Positions 12,222 to 21,351 of a stretch of DNA of 64,000 nucleotides are shown piece after piece. The notes under the pieces are model-generated. The model worked only from the letters and a program-made list of their open reading frames with translations, was not told where the DNA came from and ran no database searches. The position numbers and the translations under genes are program-made. The stretch lies in the NCBI GenBank assembly GCA_006386115.1, contig VFIW01000074.1:243425-307424 (forward strand), read 5' to 3'. This DNA comes from Globisporangium splendens. Taxonomy: Eukaryota > Oomycota > Peronosporomycetes > Pythiales > Pythiaceae. How positions within the stretch are numbered: the stretch's first letter is position 1; every line of letters begins with the position of its first letter.

Positions 12222-15200
12222 ATGGCGGCGCAAGTGATGGTCACGTGCTTCCAGGACGACGAGTTCGCGTCGCTGCGCGTGCTCTGCCTGCCGCACGCCG
12301 GTGGCAACACCAAGGCGCTGGGACTCGCGCTCGCCAAGAGCTTCCACGATGCCAGTGTCGGCGTCGAAGTGTGGGGCGTCGACTGGAGCTGGAATGACGA
12401 GAACGCGCAAGCGGACGTGAGCCTCGCGCAATGGCTCGACGCCGTGCGCAGCAAACTGAGCTCGCGGTTCTTTGACAAGCCGTATGTAGTGCTCGGTCAT
12501 TCGTTGGGTGCGCTCACTGCGTTTGCGCTCGTCGAGCACCTACAGACGCAAAAGTTCGCCTTGCCAAAGCATGTGTTCCTGTCGGGCGCCACGGGACCAA
12601 GCGACTGGACGCTCTTTGACAATGCTACGGTGCTGCAATGCGACGAAGTGCTCCTGTCACTCTTGAGTCAATGGGGTGGCACTGATGTGCAGTTCCTCGA
12701 CATCCCGGACCAGCGAGCGGCGCTTCTGAAGCGATTGCGCGCCGATCTGAAGCTGCACAATGCGGTCGTGGAGTGGTACCACCAAGTGACGAAGGAGGCG
12801 CAATCTCCTCATTTGCATGCAAATGTCACGGCGTTTGGTGGAGACAATGACAGCAGTGTGCCAGTGACGACTCTCGATGGGTGGAAGGCAGTTGTCGATA
12901 CCGACAATGGCGCGCACGTGTTTGATGTGCAGACGTTTGCTGGGGACCACTTTTACCTCTCGAGCAGCGGAAGCCAAGACGCGTTTACGGCGGCGCTGAT
13001 CGCGAAATTGCAAGCTGTGAGCGCCCACAATGCACTGGAATCGCATGCTTTGATCCAGAAGTGGAACTCGAAGAAAGCGCCGTACCCGTCGGACAAGTGC
13101 TTGCACGATCTGTTCGTGGACGCCGTCAAGCGCTCGCCCAACGACATCGCAGTGTACTACGAAGGCAAGACGCTCACGTTTAAAGAGGTGGACGAACAAA
13201 GTGAGCGCCTCGCTGACTACTTGTTCCAGGTCGGCGTACGTCCGAATCGCATCTCGGGCATCTTCATGGAGCACTGCATCGAGTTTGTGATCGCGTACAT
13301 CGCCGCGTTGAAGGCCGGTGGTGCGTACATGCCGCTGGAGATCGTGTATCCTCCAGATCTCTTGGCGCGTGTGCTCGAAGAGTCCAAGCCAACGATCATT
13401 CTGACCAAGAAAACATTCCGCAATCGTTTGCCCGAGTGGCAGGAGACGCTGAACCTGGATCCCAATTGGCTCGAAGACTTGCGTGCTCGCAACGTGCCGC
13501 CGATGCCTGTGGACCGCGTTCGCACCCATCCGGACGACTTGGCGTACGTCGTGATGTCGTCGGGCACGACCGGCGTACCCAAGGGCATCTGCTGTCCGCA
13601 CCGCGGCGCCGTGCACTCGTACGACTGGCGCCTCGTCAATTGCCCCTTCATCGCGCACGACCGCGTGGCGTCGCACGTGTTCTTCGTGTGGGAGCTGCTG
13701 CGTCCGATGCTCGGCAACAAGCCGCTGTACATCATTCCGGACGACACGATCTACGACCCCGTGCGGCTCGTCGAATACATCTCGAAACACGCGATCACGC
13801 GGATCCTGTTCACGCCGTCGCTGCTGCAGCTGATCCTCGACACGTGCGCGGCTGACGTGCTGCTGCGCTCACTCAAGACGCTGCGTATCGTGTGGCTCTG
13901 CGGTGAGGTTGTGACGATTGAGCTGCGCGATCGCTTCGTGCGCTTGTTCCCAGACTGTGAACTCCTAAACCTATACAGTGTCTCCGAGTGCCACGACGCG
14001 TCGGCCGTCGACCTCGCGCACATGAGCGCCTTTGACAACGCGCTGTCGGCCAAGTACGCGTCCTGCGGCGAAGTGATGCCCAACGTGAGTGCGTACGTGC
14101 TCGATGATAACTACAAGCCCGTGTCCATTGGCGTCCCGGGCGAGCTGTATATTGGCGGTCCGTGTCTCGCCATCGGGTACCTCAACCGCCCCGAGCAGAC
14201 TGCACAGCGGTTCCTCGTAGACGTCGTGCCGGGTGAGCGCGTGTACAAGACGGGCGACCGCGCGCGGTTCCTGCCGAATGGCCACTTGGAACTGATCGGA
14301 CGCTGCGACTTTATGGTCAAGATCCGCGGGTATAGCGTGGTGCTCGGCGCGGTTGAGTCGGCGCTCGCGCAGCATCCGCTCGTGTCCACGGCCGTGGTGC
14401 TCACGGAGGGAGACGAAGGTCAGGACAAGCGTCTCGTAGCGTACATTGTGCCGGACAACTGGGAAAAAGTGCCGAGCGTCGCGAGTCTGCGCGAGTTCCT
14501 CAAGGAGAAGCTACCGCACTACGCGATTCCGTCGATCTTCGTGCAGCTCGATGCGTTGCCGATCAACAGCGCGAGTGGGAAATTGGACCGCAAGAAGATG
14601 CCGTCAGCCGACCAGGCGAAGAAGCTGCGCAGCGAGTCGATCGACCTGAGCGTTGACGTTCACAATCTGCCGCAGACGGAGACAGAAGTGAAGCTCGCCG
14701 CCATTTGGGTCGATCTCTTGCGTCTCGAGAACGAAAAGGTGTTGAACCGCAACGTGAGCTTCTTTGACGTTGGCGGCCACAGTCTGCTTGCGACGCGGCT
14801 CGTGTCCAGTATCCGCGATGCGTTTGACGTGCAATTGACGCTCGCAGACATCCTTGCAGCCCCAGAATTGGTCGCGATCGCGGCTCGTATTGATGCCGTG
14901 CGCCGCCATGTTGTCATCGATGAGCCAGAACAAAAGCAAGTCGTGCTGCCATTGGAAGCGCTGCTGGATGCGTCCATTTACCCAGCCGCGACTCGGAAAG
15001 CGGGTTACAGTCGTTACCGTGTGGAGATGGTCGGGCGACCACCACGCAGTGTGCTGCTGACCGGTGCGACAGGTTTCCTTGGCGCACACTTGCTGCACGC
15101 GCTGATCAAGGATACAGAGACGACCGTGTACTGTGTAGTGCGTGCAGCCGACGAAGAGCAGGCGCACGAGCGCATCCAGCGCACGCTGAAGGCGTTTGGG

Positions 15201-16157
15201 CTGTTGGAAGCGCTCGAGCCGTTCCACGTGGATGAACGTGTGGTAGCGATCCCGGGCGATCTGTCGAAGCCGCTCTTGGGCCTGGAGCAGGACACGTTCA
15301 AGATGCTCGCGACTGAAGTGGACGCGATCATCCACAACGGCGCCGAAGTGAACCTCGTCAAGCCGTACTCGTCGCTGAAGAGCGTCAACGTGCTGGGCAC
15401 ACAGGAAGTGCTGCGTCTCGCGGTCACGAACGGCTTGGCGAAGACGCGCGTCAAGCCTGTGCACTACATCTCGACGAACGGCGTCTTCCCGTCGACGTTC
15501 GCGGCGCCAGCGTTCCTGGAAACGGCCAACCTGAAGGAGATCTCCGAGCACTTGGAGAATGGCTACGCGCAGAGCAAATGGGTCGCGGAGCAAATGTGCG
15601 ACGAAGCCGCGCAACGTGGTCTTCCCGTCTCGATTCTTCGACCAGGCAACATGGCGCCATCGTCCACGTCGGGCGAGTGGAACACGAGCGATTTCATCTA
15701 CTTGCTTCTCAAGGGCTGCTGGGAGATCGGCGCCGTGCCGTCTCGTCCAGATTGGCGCTTTGACATGACACCTGTGGACTTTGCCGCGCGCGCCATCGTG
15801 CACTTCGCAGCGCTGCACCCAGTGACGTCCCTGGGACAAACGCTCCACATCCAGAACGCTGCTCTTCCGGTCAATGGTGACGTCTTCTTCCAATTGCTCA
15901 CGAGCGCCGCGAGCGCCAAGGGCAAGTCCATCGAGGCTGTTGCCGACTACGCTGCCTGGAAACAGCGGCTGGAAGCCCACCAGTCGGCGAGTCAGGACGT
16001 GGAGAAGCTCGTGGCGGGTCTCGCCGCCTTCGAGTTGTACTTTGCGAGCGACAAGGTGTTCGATAGTGCGCGCGCCACGGAGCTCCTCAGCGCTGCGGAG
16101 ATCGCTTGCCCTGCCATCAACGCTGAGCTGCTCGCGACCTACGTCGCCAAGTGGTAG
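12222..16157 (+). CDS. Thioesterase-adenylation-carrier-thioester reductase multidomain enzyme (NRPS-like)
   Basis: Single-exon gene, 1311 aa. Residues 1-270 form an alpha/beta-hydrolase thioesterase of the type II NRPS class, with nucleophile GHSLGA (Ser94) and a late GDH motif. About 300-830 is an AMP-forming adenylation domain: A3 SSGTTGVPKG near 446, A7 YKTGDRARF, A10 Lys in SASGKLDRKK. A phosphopantetheine carrier follows (DVGGHSLL, Ser854). The C-terminus is a Lys2/CAR-like NAD(P)H reductase (TGATGFLG near 948, catalytic YAQSK near 1115). The likely reaction is ATP-dependent activation of a carboxylic acid and reductive release as aldehyde or alcohol. The adenylation position normally holding Asp for alpha-amino acids is Val486, which argues against an alpha-amino acid and against lysine synthesis. 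The N-terminal thioesterase fusion is unusual. Substrate unknown. Confidence 0.9.
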   Translation: MAAQVMVTCFQDDEFASLRVLCLPHAGGNTKALGLALAKSFHDASVGVEVWGVDWSWNDENAQADVSLAQWLDAVRSKLSSRFFDKPYVVLGHSLGALTAFALVEHLQTQKFALPKHVFLSGATGPSDWTLFDNATVLQCDEVLLSLLSQWGGTDVQFLDIPDQRAALLKRLRADLKLHNAVVEWYHQVTKEAQSPHLHANVTAFGGDNDSSVPVTTLDGWKAVVDTDNGAHVFDVQTFAGDHFYLSSSGSQDAFTAALIAKLQAVSAHNALESHALIQKWNSKKAPYPSDKCLHDLFVDAVKRSPNDIAVYYEGKTLTFKEVDEQSERLADYLFQVGVRPNRISGIFMEHCIEFVIAYIAALKAGGAYMPLEIVYPPDLLARVLEESKPTIILTKKTFRNRLPEWQETLNLDPNWLEDLRARNVPPMPVDRVRTHPDDLAYVVMSSGTTGVPKGICCPHRGAVHSYDWRLVNCPFIAHDRVASHVFFVWELLRPMLGNKPLYIIPDDTIYDPVRLVEYISKHAITRILFTPSLLQLILDTCAADVLLRSLKTLRIVWLCGEVVTIELRDRFVRLFPDCELLNLYSVSECHDASAVDLAHMSAFDNALSAKYASCGEVMPNVSAYVLDDNYKPVSIGVPGELYIGGPCLAIGYLNRPEQTAQRFLVDVVPGERVYKTGDRARFLPNGHLELIGRCDFMVKIRGYSVVLGAVESALAQHPLVSTAVVLTEGDEGQDKRLVAYIVPDNWEKVPSVASLREFLKEKLPHYAIPSIFVQLDALPINSASGKLDRKKMPSADQAKKLRSESIDLSVDVHNLPQTETEVKLAAIWVDLLRLENEKVLNRNVSFFDVGGHSLLATRLVSSIRDAFDVQLTLADILAAPELVAIAARIDAVRRHVVIDEPEQKQVVLPLEALLDASIYPAATRKAGYSRYRVEMVGRPPRSVLLTGATGFLGAHLLHALIKDTETTVYCVVRAADEEQAHERIQRTLKAFGLLEALEPFHVDERVVAIPGDLSKPLLGLEQDTFKMLATEVDAIIHNGAEVNLVKPYSSLKSVNVLGTQEVLRLAVTNGLAKTRVKPVHYISTNGVFPSTFAAPAFLETANLKEISEHLENGYAQSKWVAEQMCDEAAQRGLPVSILRPGNMAPSSTSGEWNTSDFIYLLLKGCWEIGAVPSRPDWRFDMTPVDFAARAIVHFAALHPVTSLGQTLHIQNAALPVNGDVFFQLLTSAASAKGKSIEAVADYAAWKQRLEAHQSASQDVEKLVAGLAAFELYFASDKVFDSARATELLSAAEIACPAINAELLATYVAKW

Positions 16158-16323
16158 AGGAAACACGTAACATCAGGTGTGATTGGTTCATAATATATAG
16201 GTAGGTACTGTTGATTGGCTGAAATGGCGTTTGTGCGTGTTTGGCGTGTGGCGCACGAAGCTTTTGACCTTGACGTTGATGTTGCATTTGCGAATTAAGA
16301 CACCGCAGCATAAACGGACCAGG
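16158..16323 (+). promoter_or_regulatory. Short promoter of folD with two ATTGG (CCAAT) boxes
   Basis: This 166-bp gap separates the reductase stop from the FolD start. It contains GATTGGTT near 16180 and TGATTGGCTGAAA at 16212-16224. The latter 13-mer is also present upstream of the reductase gene (11966-11978), suggesting a shared CCAAT-type factor. It must also contain the reductase 3' end. Confidence 0.4.
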
Positions 16324-17217
16324 ATGGTGCTCGTGCTCGACGGAAAAGCGTGCAGCAAGGCGATCGAAGAGGAGCTCGCGACCTTCGTGCCTTCGCTCGC
16401 GGTCGCGCCGAAGGTGGCGCTGCTGCTGGTCGGCAACGACTCGGGCTCCAAGACGTACGTCAAGCTCAAGAAGAATGCGTGCACGCGCGTGGGCATCACG
16501 GCTGACATCCACGAGATCGACGGCGCCGTCACGTTCGAAGACCTGGATGCTCTCATCCAGCAGCTGAACGTGGACGCGAGCGTGCACGGCATCTTGCTGC
16601 AGTTGCCGCTTCCCGTGCACCTGCAGGCGAAGGAGGAAACGCTGCTCGAATCGATTCGTCCGGAGAAGGACATCGATGGGCTCCACTCGGAGCACTTTTT
16701 TCAATTGGCGAAGCCAACGGCTGCGGAGACTGCCCATGCAACAAGCCTTCACTTGGAGCCATGCACTCCTGCTGGGTGCGTTGAGTTGTTGGCTCGAAAC
16801 GGCATTGACGTCGCTGGTAAAGACGTGGTGATGGTTGGTCGCGGCAAACTCGTGGGGCTCCCGCTCTCTCTCATGCTCATGAAGCGCGACGCGACCGTCA
16901 CGACGTGCCATTCCAAGACCAAGGGGCTCGCGGACAAGGTCAAACAGGCGGACATCGTCATCGTCGGCACTGGCCAGCCCGAGCTCGTCAAGGGCGAGTG
17001 GATCAAGGAGGGTGCCGTGGTCGTGGACGTCGGCATCAACTACGTCGATGACGCGACGAGCAAGCGTGGGTACAAGATTATCGGGGACGTCGAGTACGAA
17101 GCCGCAAAGGCCCACGCGTCTGCGATCACGCCTGTCCCTGGCGGCATCGGCCCCATGACGATTGCGCTGCTGCTCAAGAATATCGTCAAGTGCGCGGAAT
17201 TCGTGCAGCCAAAGTAG
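16324..17217 (+). CDS. folD: Bifunctional methylenetetrahydrofolate dehydrogenase/cyclohydrolase
   Basis: 297 aa, single exon, about the usual length for monofunctional FolD-type enzymes. It interconverts 5,10-methylene-, methenyl- and 10-formyl-tetrahydrofolate using NAD(P). Signatures include the SKTYVKLKK segment with the catalytic Tyr-x-x-x-Lys, GILLQLPLP, PEKDIDGLH, the Rossmann segment VVMVGRGKLVGLPL and the C-terminal PVPGGIGPMT. A small insertion (about KPTAAETAHATS) sits between DIDGLH and PCTP. The ATG at 16324 is chosen because upstream in-frame codons do not resemble the family. No convincing targeting peptide is seen, so it is probably cytosolic. Confidence 0.95.
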   Translation: MVLVLDGKACSKAIEEELATFVPSLAVAPKVALLLVGNDSGSKTYVKLKKNACTRVGITADIHEIDGAVTFEDLDALIQQLNVDASVHGILLQLPLPVHLQAKEETLLESIRPEKDIDGLHSEHFFQLAKPTAAETAHATSLHLEPCTPAGCVELLARNGIDVAGKDVVMVGRGKLVGLPLSLMLMKRDATVTTCHSKTKGLADKVKQADIVIVGTGQPELVKGEWIKEGAVVVDVGINYVDDATSKRGYKIIGDVEYEAAKAHASAITPVPGGIGPMTIALLLKNIVKCAEFVQPK

Positions 17218-17355
17218 ATACTTGGAAAAGTAAAGACAAAGAAAAGGGGTTTACAAAAAATGCAATTGTTACATTTCGACTTGGTTTGCTGTTGATGGGC
17301 ACTTTGACTGGTTGTATTTTATTTTCACGATACGCTTTGGTTGTTGTACTGATAG

Positions 17356-19569
17356 TTAGATATAACCGTTCACAGGGGAGAACGAGTTGGACGGTGCCGC
17401 TTGATCCAGACTGCTGCGTGCGAGTGAAGACGAGCCGTCATACGTGAACCCAGCGAAGGTGTACGACATGTTGCGCAACGTGCTGTTCCGACCCGCGCTT
17501 CCGCTGATGCTTCCAGTTCTTTGATGACTGCTAGAGGCATCATTTGCAGCAGGGGGCTGTCCATTCGCTGCTCGTTCGCGCTCGGACTCGGGAATAACGT
17601 TCAATCCATGACCGTTAATCTGGGCCAACGGCAACTTCGTGAACTCCTCTTCAAAATTGGCGGCGTCGATAGGGTCAGTAAATTGGCATGGTCGATACAA
17701 CGGCTGGACTTGGCGGTTGTACAGCAAGTTCCAATCAATGTCACCAAAGAATGGGTGGTACGTGATCTCTCGAGGATCAATCGCTCCGAGACGCTTTGCT
17801 GGATCCCGAGTGAGCAATCCTTGAATTAAATCCATCGCTTCCACGCCGAGACCTTCGGGGAATTCCAATGGCGCCTCGCGAAGTCGAGTGAACAGCTCCT
17901 CGCGGTCTTGAGTGTACCAAGGAGGTCGTCCAGTCAGCATCTCGTAAAGCACCATGCCAAGGTTCCACCAGTCCACAGCAGTGCCGTGCCCTGCACGGTT
18001 CAAAATCTCAGGAGGCAGGTACTCGGGCGTTCCGCACATCGTGTAGGTGCCATCGAGTTCACCGGTAATTCCTTCCTTTGCTAACCCAAAATCGGCGAGT
18101 TTCACGTGACCATCGACGTCCAGCATGATGTTCTCTGGCTTTAAATCTCGATACACGATGCCTTGCTCGTGCAAATGGATGAGCGCGAGCACAATCTCGG
18201 CGGCGTAAAACTTGGCCATCGGCTCCGGAAAGTACCCACATCGGCTGAGGTGGAAAAAGAGATCACCACCAGGACAATAATCCAGCACGAAGTACAACTG
18301 ATCCTTCGTTTGGAACGCGTAATGGAGGCACACGACAAACGGATGCGATATGGACGCGAGGACACGACGTTCTGTTCGTGTGTGCTCCACCTGTTGCTTC
18401 TTCACGATGCCTGTCTTGTTCAGAATCTTGACAGCAAACAACTGCGACGAATTCTTCTTGCGCGCGAGAAGAACTTTACCAAACGAGCCGCGACCGATCA
18501 TGCGCAACACGTCGAAATCTCTCAGCGTCACTTTGCCTTTTCGTATGGACGCATTTGTCTGGCCGTCTTCATCCACATCCTGTAGCACAATACTTCGCCG
18601 GTGTTCTCGAGGAGCGTCGGTCAACTGCTGTTGTTGTGAGCCCATGAGGTCGCTTTCACGCAAACTCGAGCTCAGCAAATCAATTTGGGAGGACGACGGA
18701 ACAGACATAGAAGACGTACGCATCGACGGTGATGAGGGACCTTTGTACTCAGAAATGCTGTGAAGCGGGGGACGTCCCGACGACGCAGGCGGGATATCGA
18801 CATTCTCAAATGCAGGCGGCTCGTTCGCAGAGTGGGTCAAGAAATGGCGAATAATGCGGCAACTGGAGTGAAATCCGCGATTGCCACAGCACTCGGATGC
18901 TTTATCCGTATCCACTTTGCAATTCTCCAAACTGATCAGCATCAGCACTTCGCGAAGCCAGCGATCAAGTTCCGACTGACGCTTCCGCAGGAAATTGGCA
19001 TCGAGCGAACGCATCAGTGTTCTTGTCGGTACAGTCGGGACACGAATCGATTCGTTTTTCAGCTGATGCGCCAGTTGCTTGAAATCATGGAAACGCCGGT
19101 AGATCGTCCATTGCTTCTCGCTCACGATGCACTCGATCTCCAAGCGGAAAACGGCGTACAACCTATGCGTGAACGAGTCGCGCGCAAACGAGAACCCTTT
19201 GATGCGATTCAGGCGCCCCGCAGCACCCACCGGAATAAACGCCGTCGTGTTCACGACTTGTGCTTCGGATCGTTCAAAATTTTCAGCCCAAAGGCGCTCG
19301 AAGTACTCACGCTCGTCTGCAGGCTGTGGCGGGCGTTCGTCTTTGGGTAGGCTCACGCGGTCGTCATCAGGAGTGTACTCTGCATCAGTCACGTGGAACC
19401 TGTCGTCCACCGAGACGACCGACGAGACCGAGTCCATGGAAATCATCGAGATCGTCCGCGTGGAGCGCATGGATTGCGCTGCGTTGCCGTTGAGGATGTG
19501 GAACGGGTCGTGCATCGGAGGTACGGCGTTCGCGGTCGTCTGGTTCAGATCAAGACGCACCCTACACAT
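17356..19569 (-). CDS. PX domain-containing AGC protein kinase (SGK3-like)
   Basis: 737 aa in one exon; a second Met 18 codons in (19515) is an alternative start. Residues ~110-250 form a PX phosphoinositide-binding domain (WTIYRRFHDF and a C-terminal helix LRKRQSELDRWLREV). The kinase domain spans about 350-615: IGRGSFGKV loop, VAL-like AVKIL lysine, YRDLKPEN, DFG and activation segment CGTPEYLPPE. An AGC C-tail with hydrophobic motif YTFAGFTYD sits near the end. All catalytic residues are present. By analogy with SGK3/CISK it should be recruited to PI3P or PI(3,4,5)P3 membranes and activated by PDK1-like phosphorylation. The same window encodes a PTEN-like phosphatase that would oppose such signalling. 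Confidence 0.92.
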   Translation of the reverse strand: MCRVRLDLNQTTANAVPPMHDPFHILNGNAAQSMRSTRTISMISMDSVSSVVSVDDRFHVTDAEYTPDDDRVSLPKDERPPQPADEREYFERLWAENFERSEAQVVNTTAFIPVGAAGRLNRIKGFSFARDSFTHRLYAVFRLEIECIVSEKQWTIYRRFHDFKQLAHQLKNESIRVPTVPTRTLMRSLDANFLRKRQSELDRWLREVLMLISLENCKVDTDKASECCGNRGFHSSCRIIRHFLTHSANEPPAFENVDIPPASSGRPPLHSISEYKGPSSPSMRTSSMSVPSSSQIDLLSSSLRESDLMGSQQQQLTDAPREHRRSIVLQDVDEDGQTNASIRKGKVTLRDFDVLRMIGRGSFGKVLLARKKNSSQLFAVKILNKTGIVKKQQVEHTRTERRVLASISHPFVVCLHYAFQTKDQLYFVLDYCPGGDLFFHLSRCGYFPEPMAKFYAAEIVLALIHLHEQGIVYRDLKPENIMLDVDGHVKLADFGLAKEGITGELDGTYTMCGTPEYLPPEILNRAGHGTAVDWWNLGMVLYEMLTGRPPWYTQDREELFTRLREAPLEFPEGLGVEAMDLIQGLLTRDPAKRLGAIDPREITYHPFFGDIDWNLLYNRQVQPLYRPCQFTDPIDAANFEEEFTKLPLAQINGHGLNVIPESERERAANGQPPAANDASSSHQRTGSISGSAGRNSTLRNMSYTFAGFTYDGSSSLARSSLDQAAPSNSFSPVNGYI

Positions 19570-19927
19570 TCATGTCAAGACGACCCAGACACATGATGAG
19601 TCGAGAGCGGGAAGAGAGTAGCAGTGGCGCACGCAGCAGTTTATACGAACTTGGCATGCACTCCATTCTGCACTTTTCCCACCGGCACCTGGGCATGCGC
19701 GGGAAAGTCCCTCGAGGGCTTCCGCTTCTTGTCTTCACTGTGAACATTCAGCAATCACACCACAGATACATCAGTCTCCCAGCTACGCTTTACCCAACCA
19801 GACAAGGCAAACCCACATCATCTCAGTGTCTTCCGTCTAGCAGCCTTGTCGTTTTCTGGCGGCGCGGTAGAGATTGCAGCGGTCTTCTTCCCTGATGGAT
19901 CTGTCTGCCTGACTCTCTCTCTCTTTC

Positions 19928-19947
19928 GCACACACACACACACACGC
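19928..19947. repeat. CA dinucleotide microsatellite
   Basis: A short pure CACACA run in the 5' flank of the PX-kinase gene. Confidence 0.8.
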
Positions 19948-20410
19948 AGTGCCTATCGCGTCTTCCTGTGTGTTTCTAGGCGGCTGCCGGGCGTGCGTTG
20001 CTTCCGTGGAAGAAAAGAAGTCGCGCGCACTCGCACTCGCTTGCTCTTCCGCGCTGCTGCCTCCCTATTCAAAGTGCGAGCTCGACAAAAGAAAGAAGGA
20101 AAACAAAAAATCTCACACACAGCCAGCGCACCGTGATCATGCGGAATAGTGGCCCCTTCACGGAAACACCAACAAAAGATTGCACATCACAACCATCAGG
20201 TTTCGGCTATTATCAGATCTCACAGGATTATGCTGCAATATGTTTGCTACAAACGACCATTTGTTCGCATCCTTTTAGAGAGGGTATCTACAGGCAGAGA
20301 GAGAGCGCGGGTAGGGCTGTTGTGCAGTTGTTGCCAAGGAGGATGAGTTAACGGGCAGTGAATGTTCCTAAAACTAGGGTAGGTGCGTGCGTCAGACGGC
20401 AGCTTTTGCT

Positions 20411-21203
20411 TCAAGCGATTACGGGATCTTGGCTGCTATTGGCCACTCTTTTGCATCGCTCAAGTGGCCACGAAATGTCCTCGCATCGACACACCATGTC
20501 CGTCTGGACTGCATCCATTGCTGCCACCAACGTCCGTTCACGCACATTCTCAGAACGAAGCCGGTGTTCGGCGTATCTTTCATCTGTAGCTTGTGCAGTC
20601 AAGAGCATCTACCCACCATCCGCGATGATTCTGATCCTGCACCACAAGCGCGATCTTTGTGCGCGGTCGCCTGTGCAGAGACCACGCGCCGAGCAGCTCC
20701 ACTTCGTTTCGATTTTCTTCCCACTCGCCATTCGACTGGTCCACGAGCGCTCGCGACTCGCTTTTTGGTCGTGCGATGGGTGCATCCTCGCCACTCACCA
20801 CCCGCTTGGCGCAGCAATCGTGCTGCGTGCGACGTGTGGACTCAGAGTCATCTACAGGCAATAGGTCTGCTGACGCGATGCGCCTAATGCAACAGAAATG
20901 AATAGAAATGAACGCGTGCATAGACCGTTTTGACCAACAGATAAATCTGCACTTCTGAAGCCTGCAAAGAGATGGCCCAAAGAGATACACACGCGCTGCT
21001 GCTCGACGCTGGTGCACTGAAGGACATGCATGCACAGAACTCGCTTTTGAGGAGAGATCGCTGGAAACGCCGGCAACCAAGTGAAGAAAGAGCCCAATGC
21101 CAAAATCGACAGCGAGGTGCTCGCTTCCTTCAACACAACAGTGTTGTTGATACAAATGAAACCTAATTCGCATTCTCCAGAATCCCTGATGCACCACATT
21201 CAA
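20411..21203 (-). pseudogene. Broken minus-strand ORF, unknown protein
   Basis: Two overlapping minus-strand frames each look protein-like: 21203-20580 (acidic/hydrophilic end with GWWVDALD) and 20608-20411 (a Glu/Arg-rich amphipathic stretch with VRERTLVAAMDAVQ). The second continues where the first ends, but one frame over, and I see no usable intron between them. This fits a frameshifted relic gene. No family was recognised and a chance ORF pair is possible. Confidence 0.3.
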
Positions 21204-21351
21204 GTAGTGTCCTTCCTTTCTTGTTTAGGGACATTTTAGAATGTTCCATAAACAAGAACTTAAAAGCATGCTCCATTTCGATGACAATTTCTCCAAGTAA
21301 ACTGAGCTCAACGCATGCGGTTGTGATTGATGGGAGCTGACAAGCACGAGT

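Noticed and set aside
12657..13790. 377-codon minus-strand open frame
   Set aside because: Antisense shadow of the adenylation domain; His/Arg/Val-rich with no homology.
12222..16157. Alpha-aminoadipate reductase (Lys2)
   Set aside because: The domain order has an added N-terminal thioesterase, the binding pocket differs, and oomycetes make lysine through diaminopimelate.
14604..16166. 520-codon minus-strand open frame
   Set aside because: It lies wholly antisense to the reductase part of the 1311-aa enzyme. The GC-rich codon pattern creates long antisense frames, and the translated sequence has no domain.
12222..17217. Bacterial operon or recent bacterial transfer of the reductase and FolD pair
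   Set aside because: Each gene has its own CCAAT-containing promoter and 166 bp lies between them. Codon use is like neighbouring genes, so there is no visible transfer sign.
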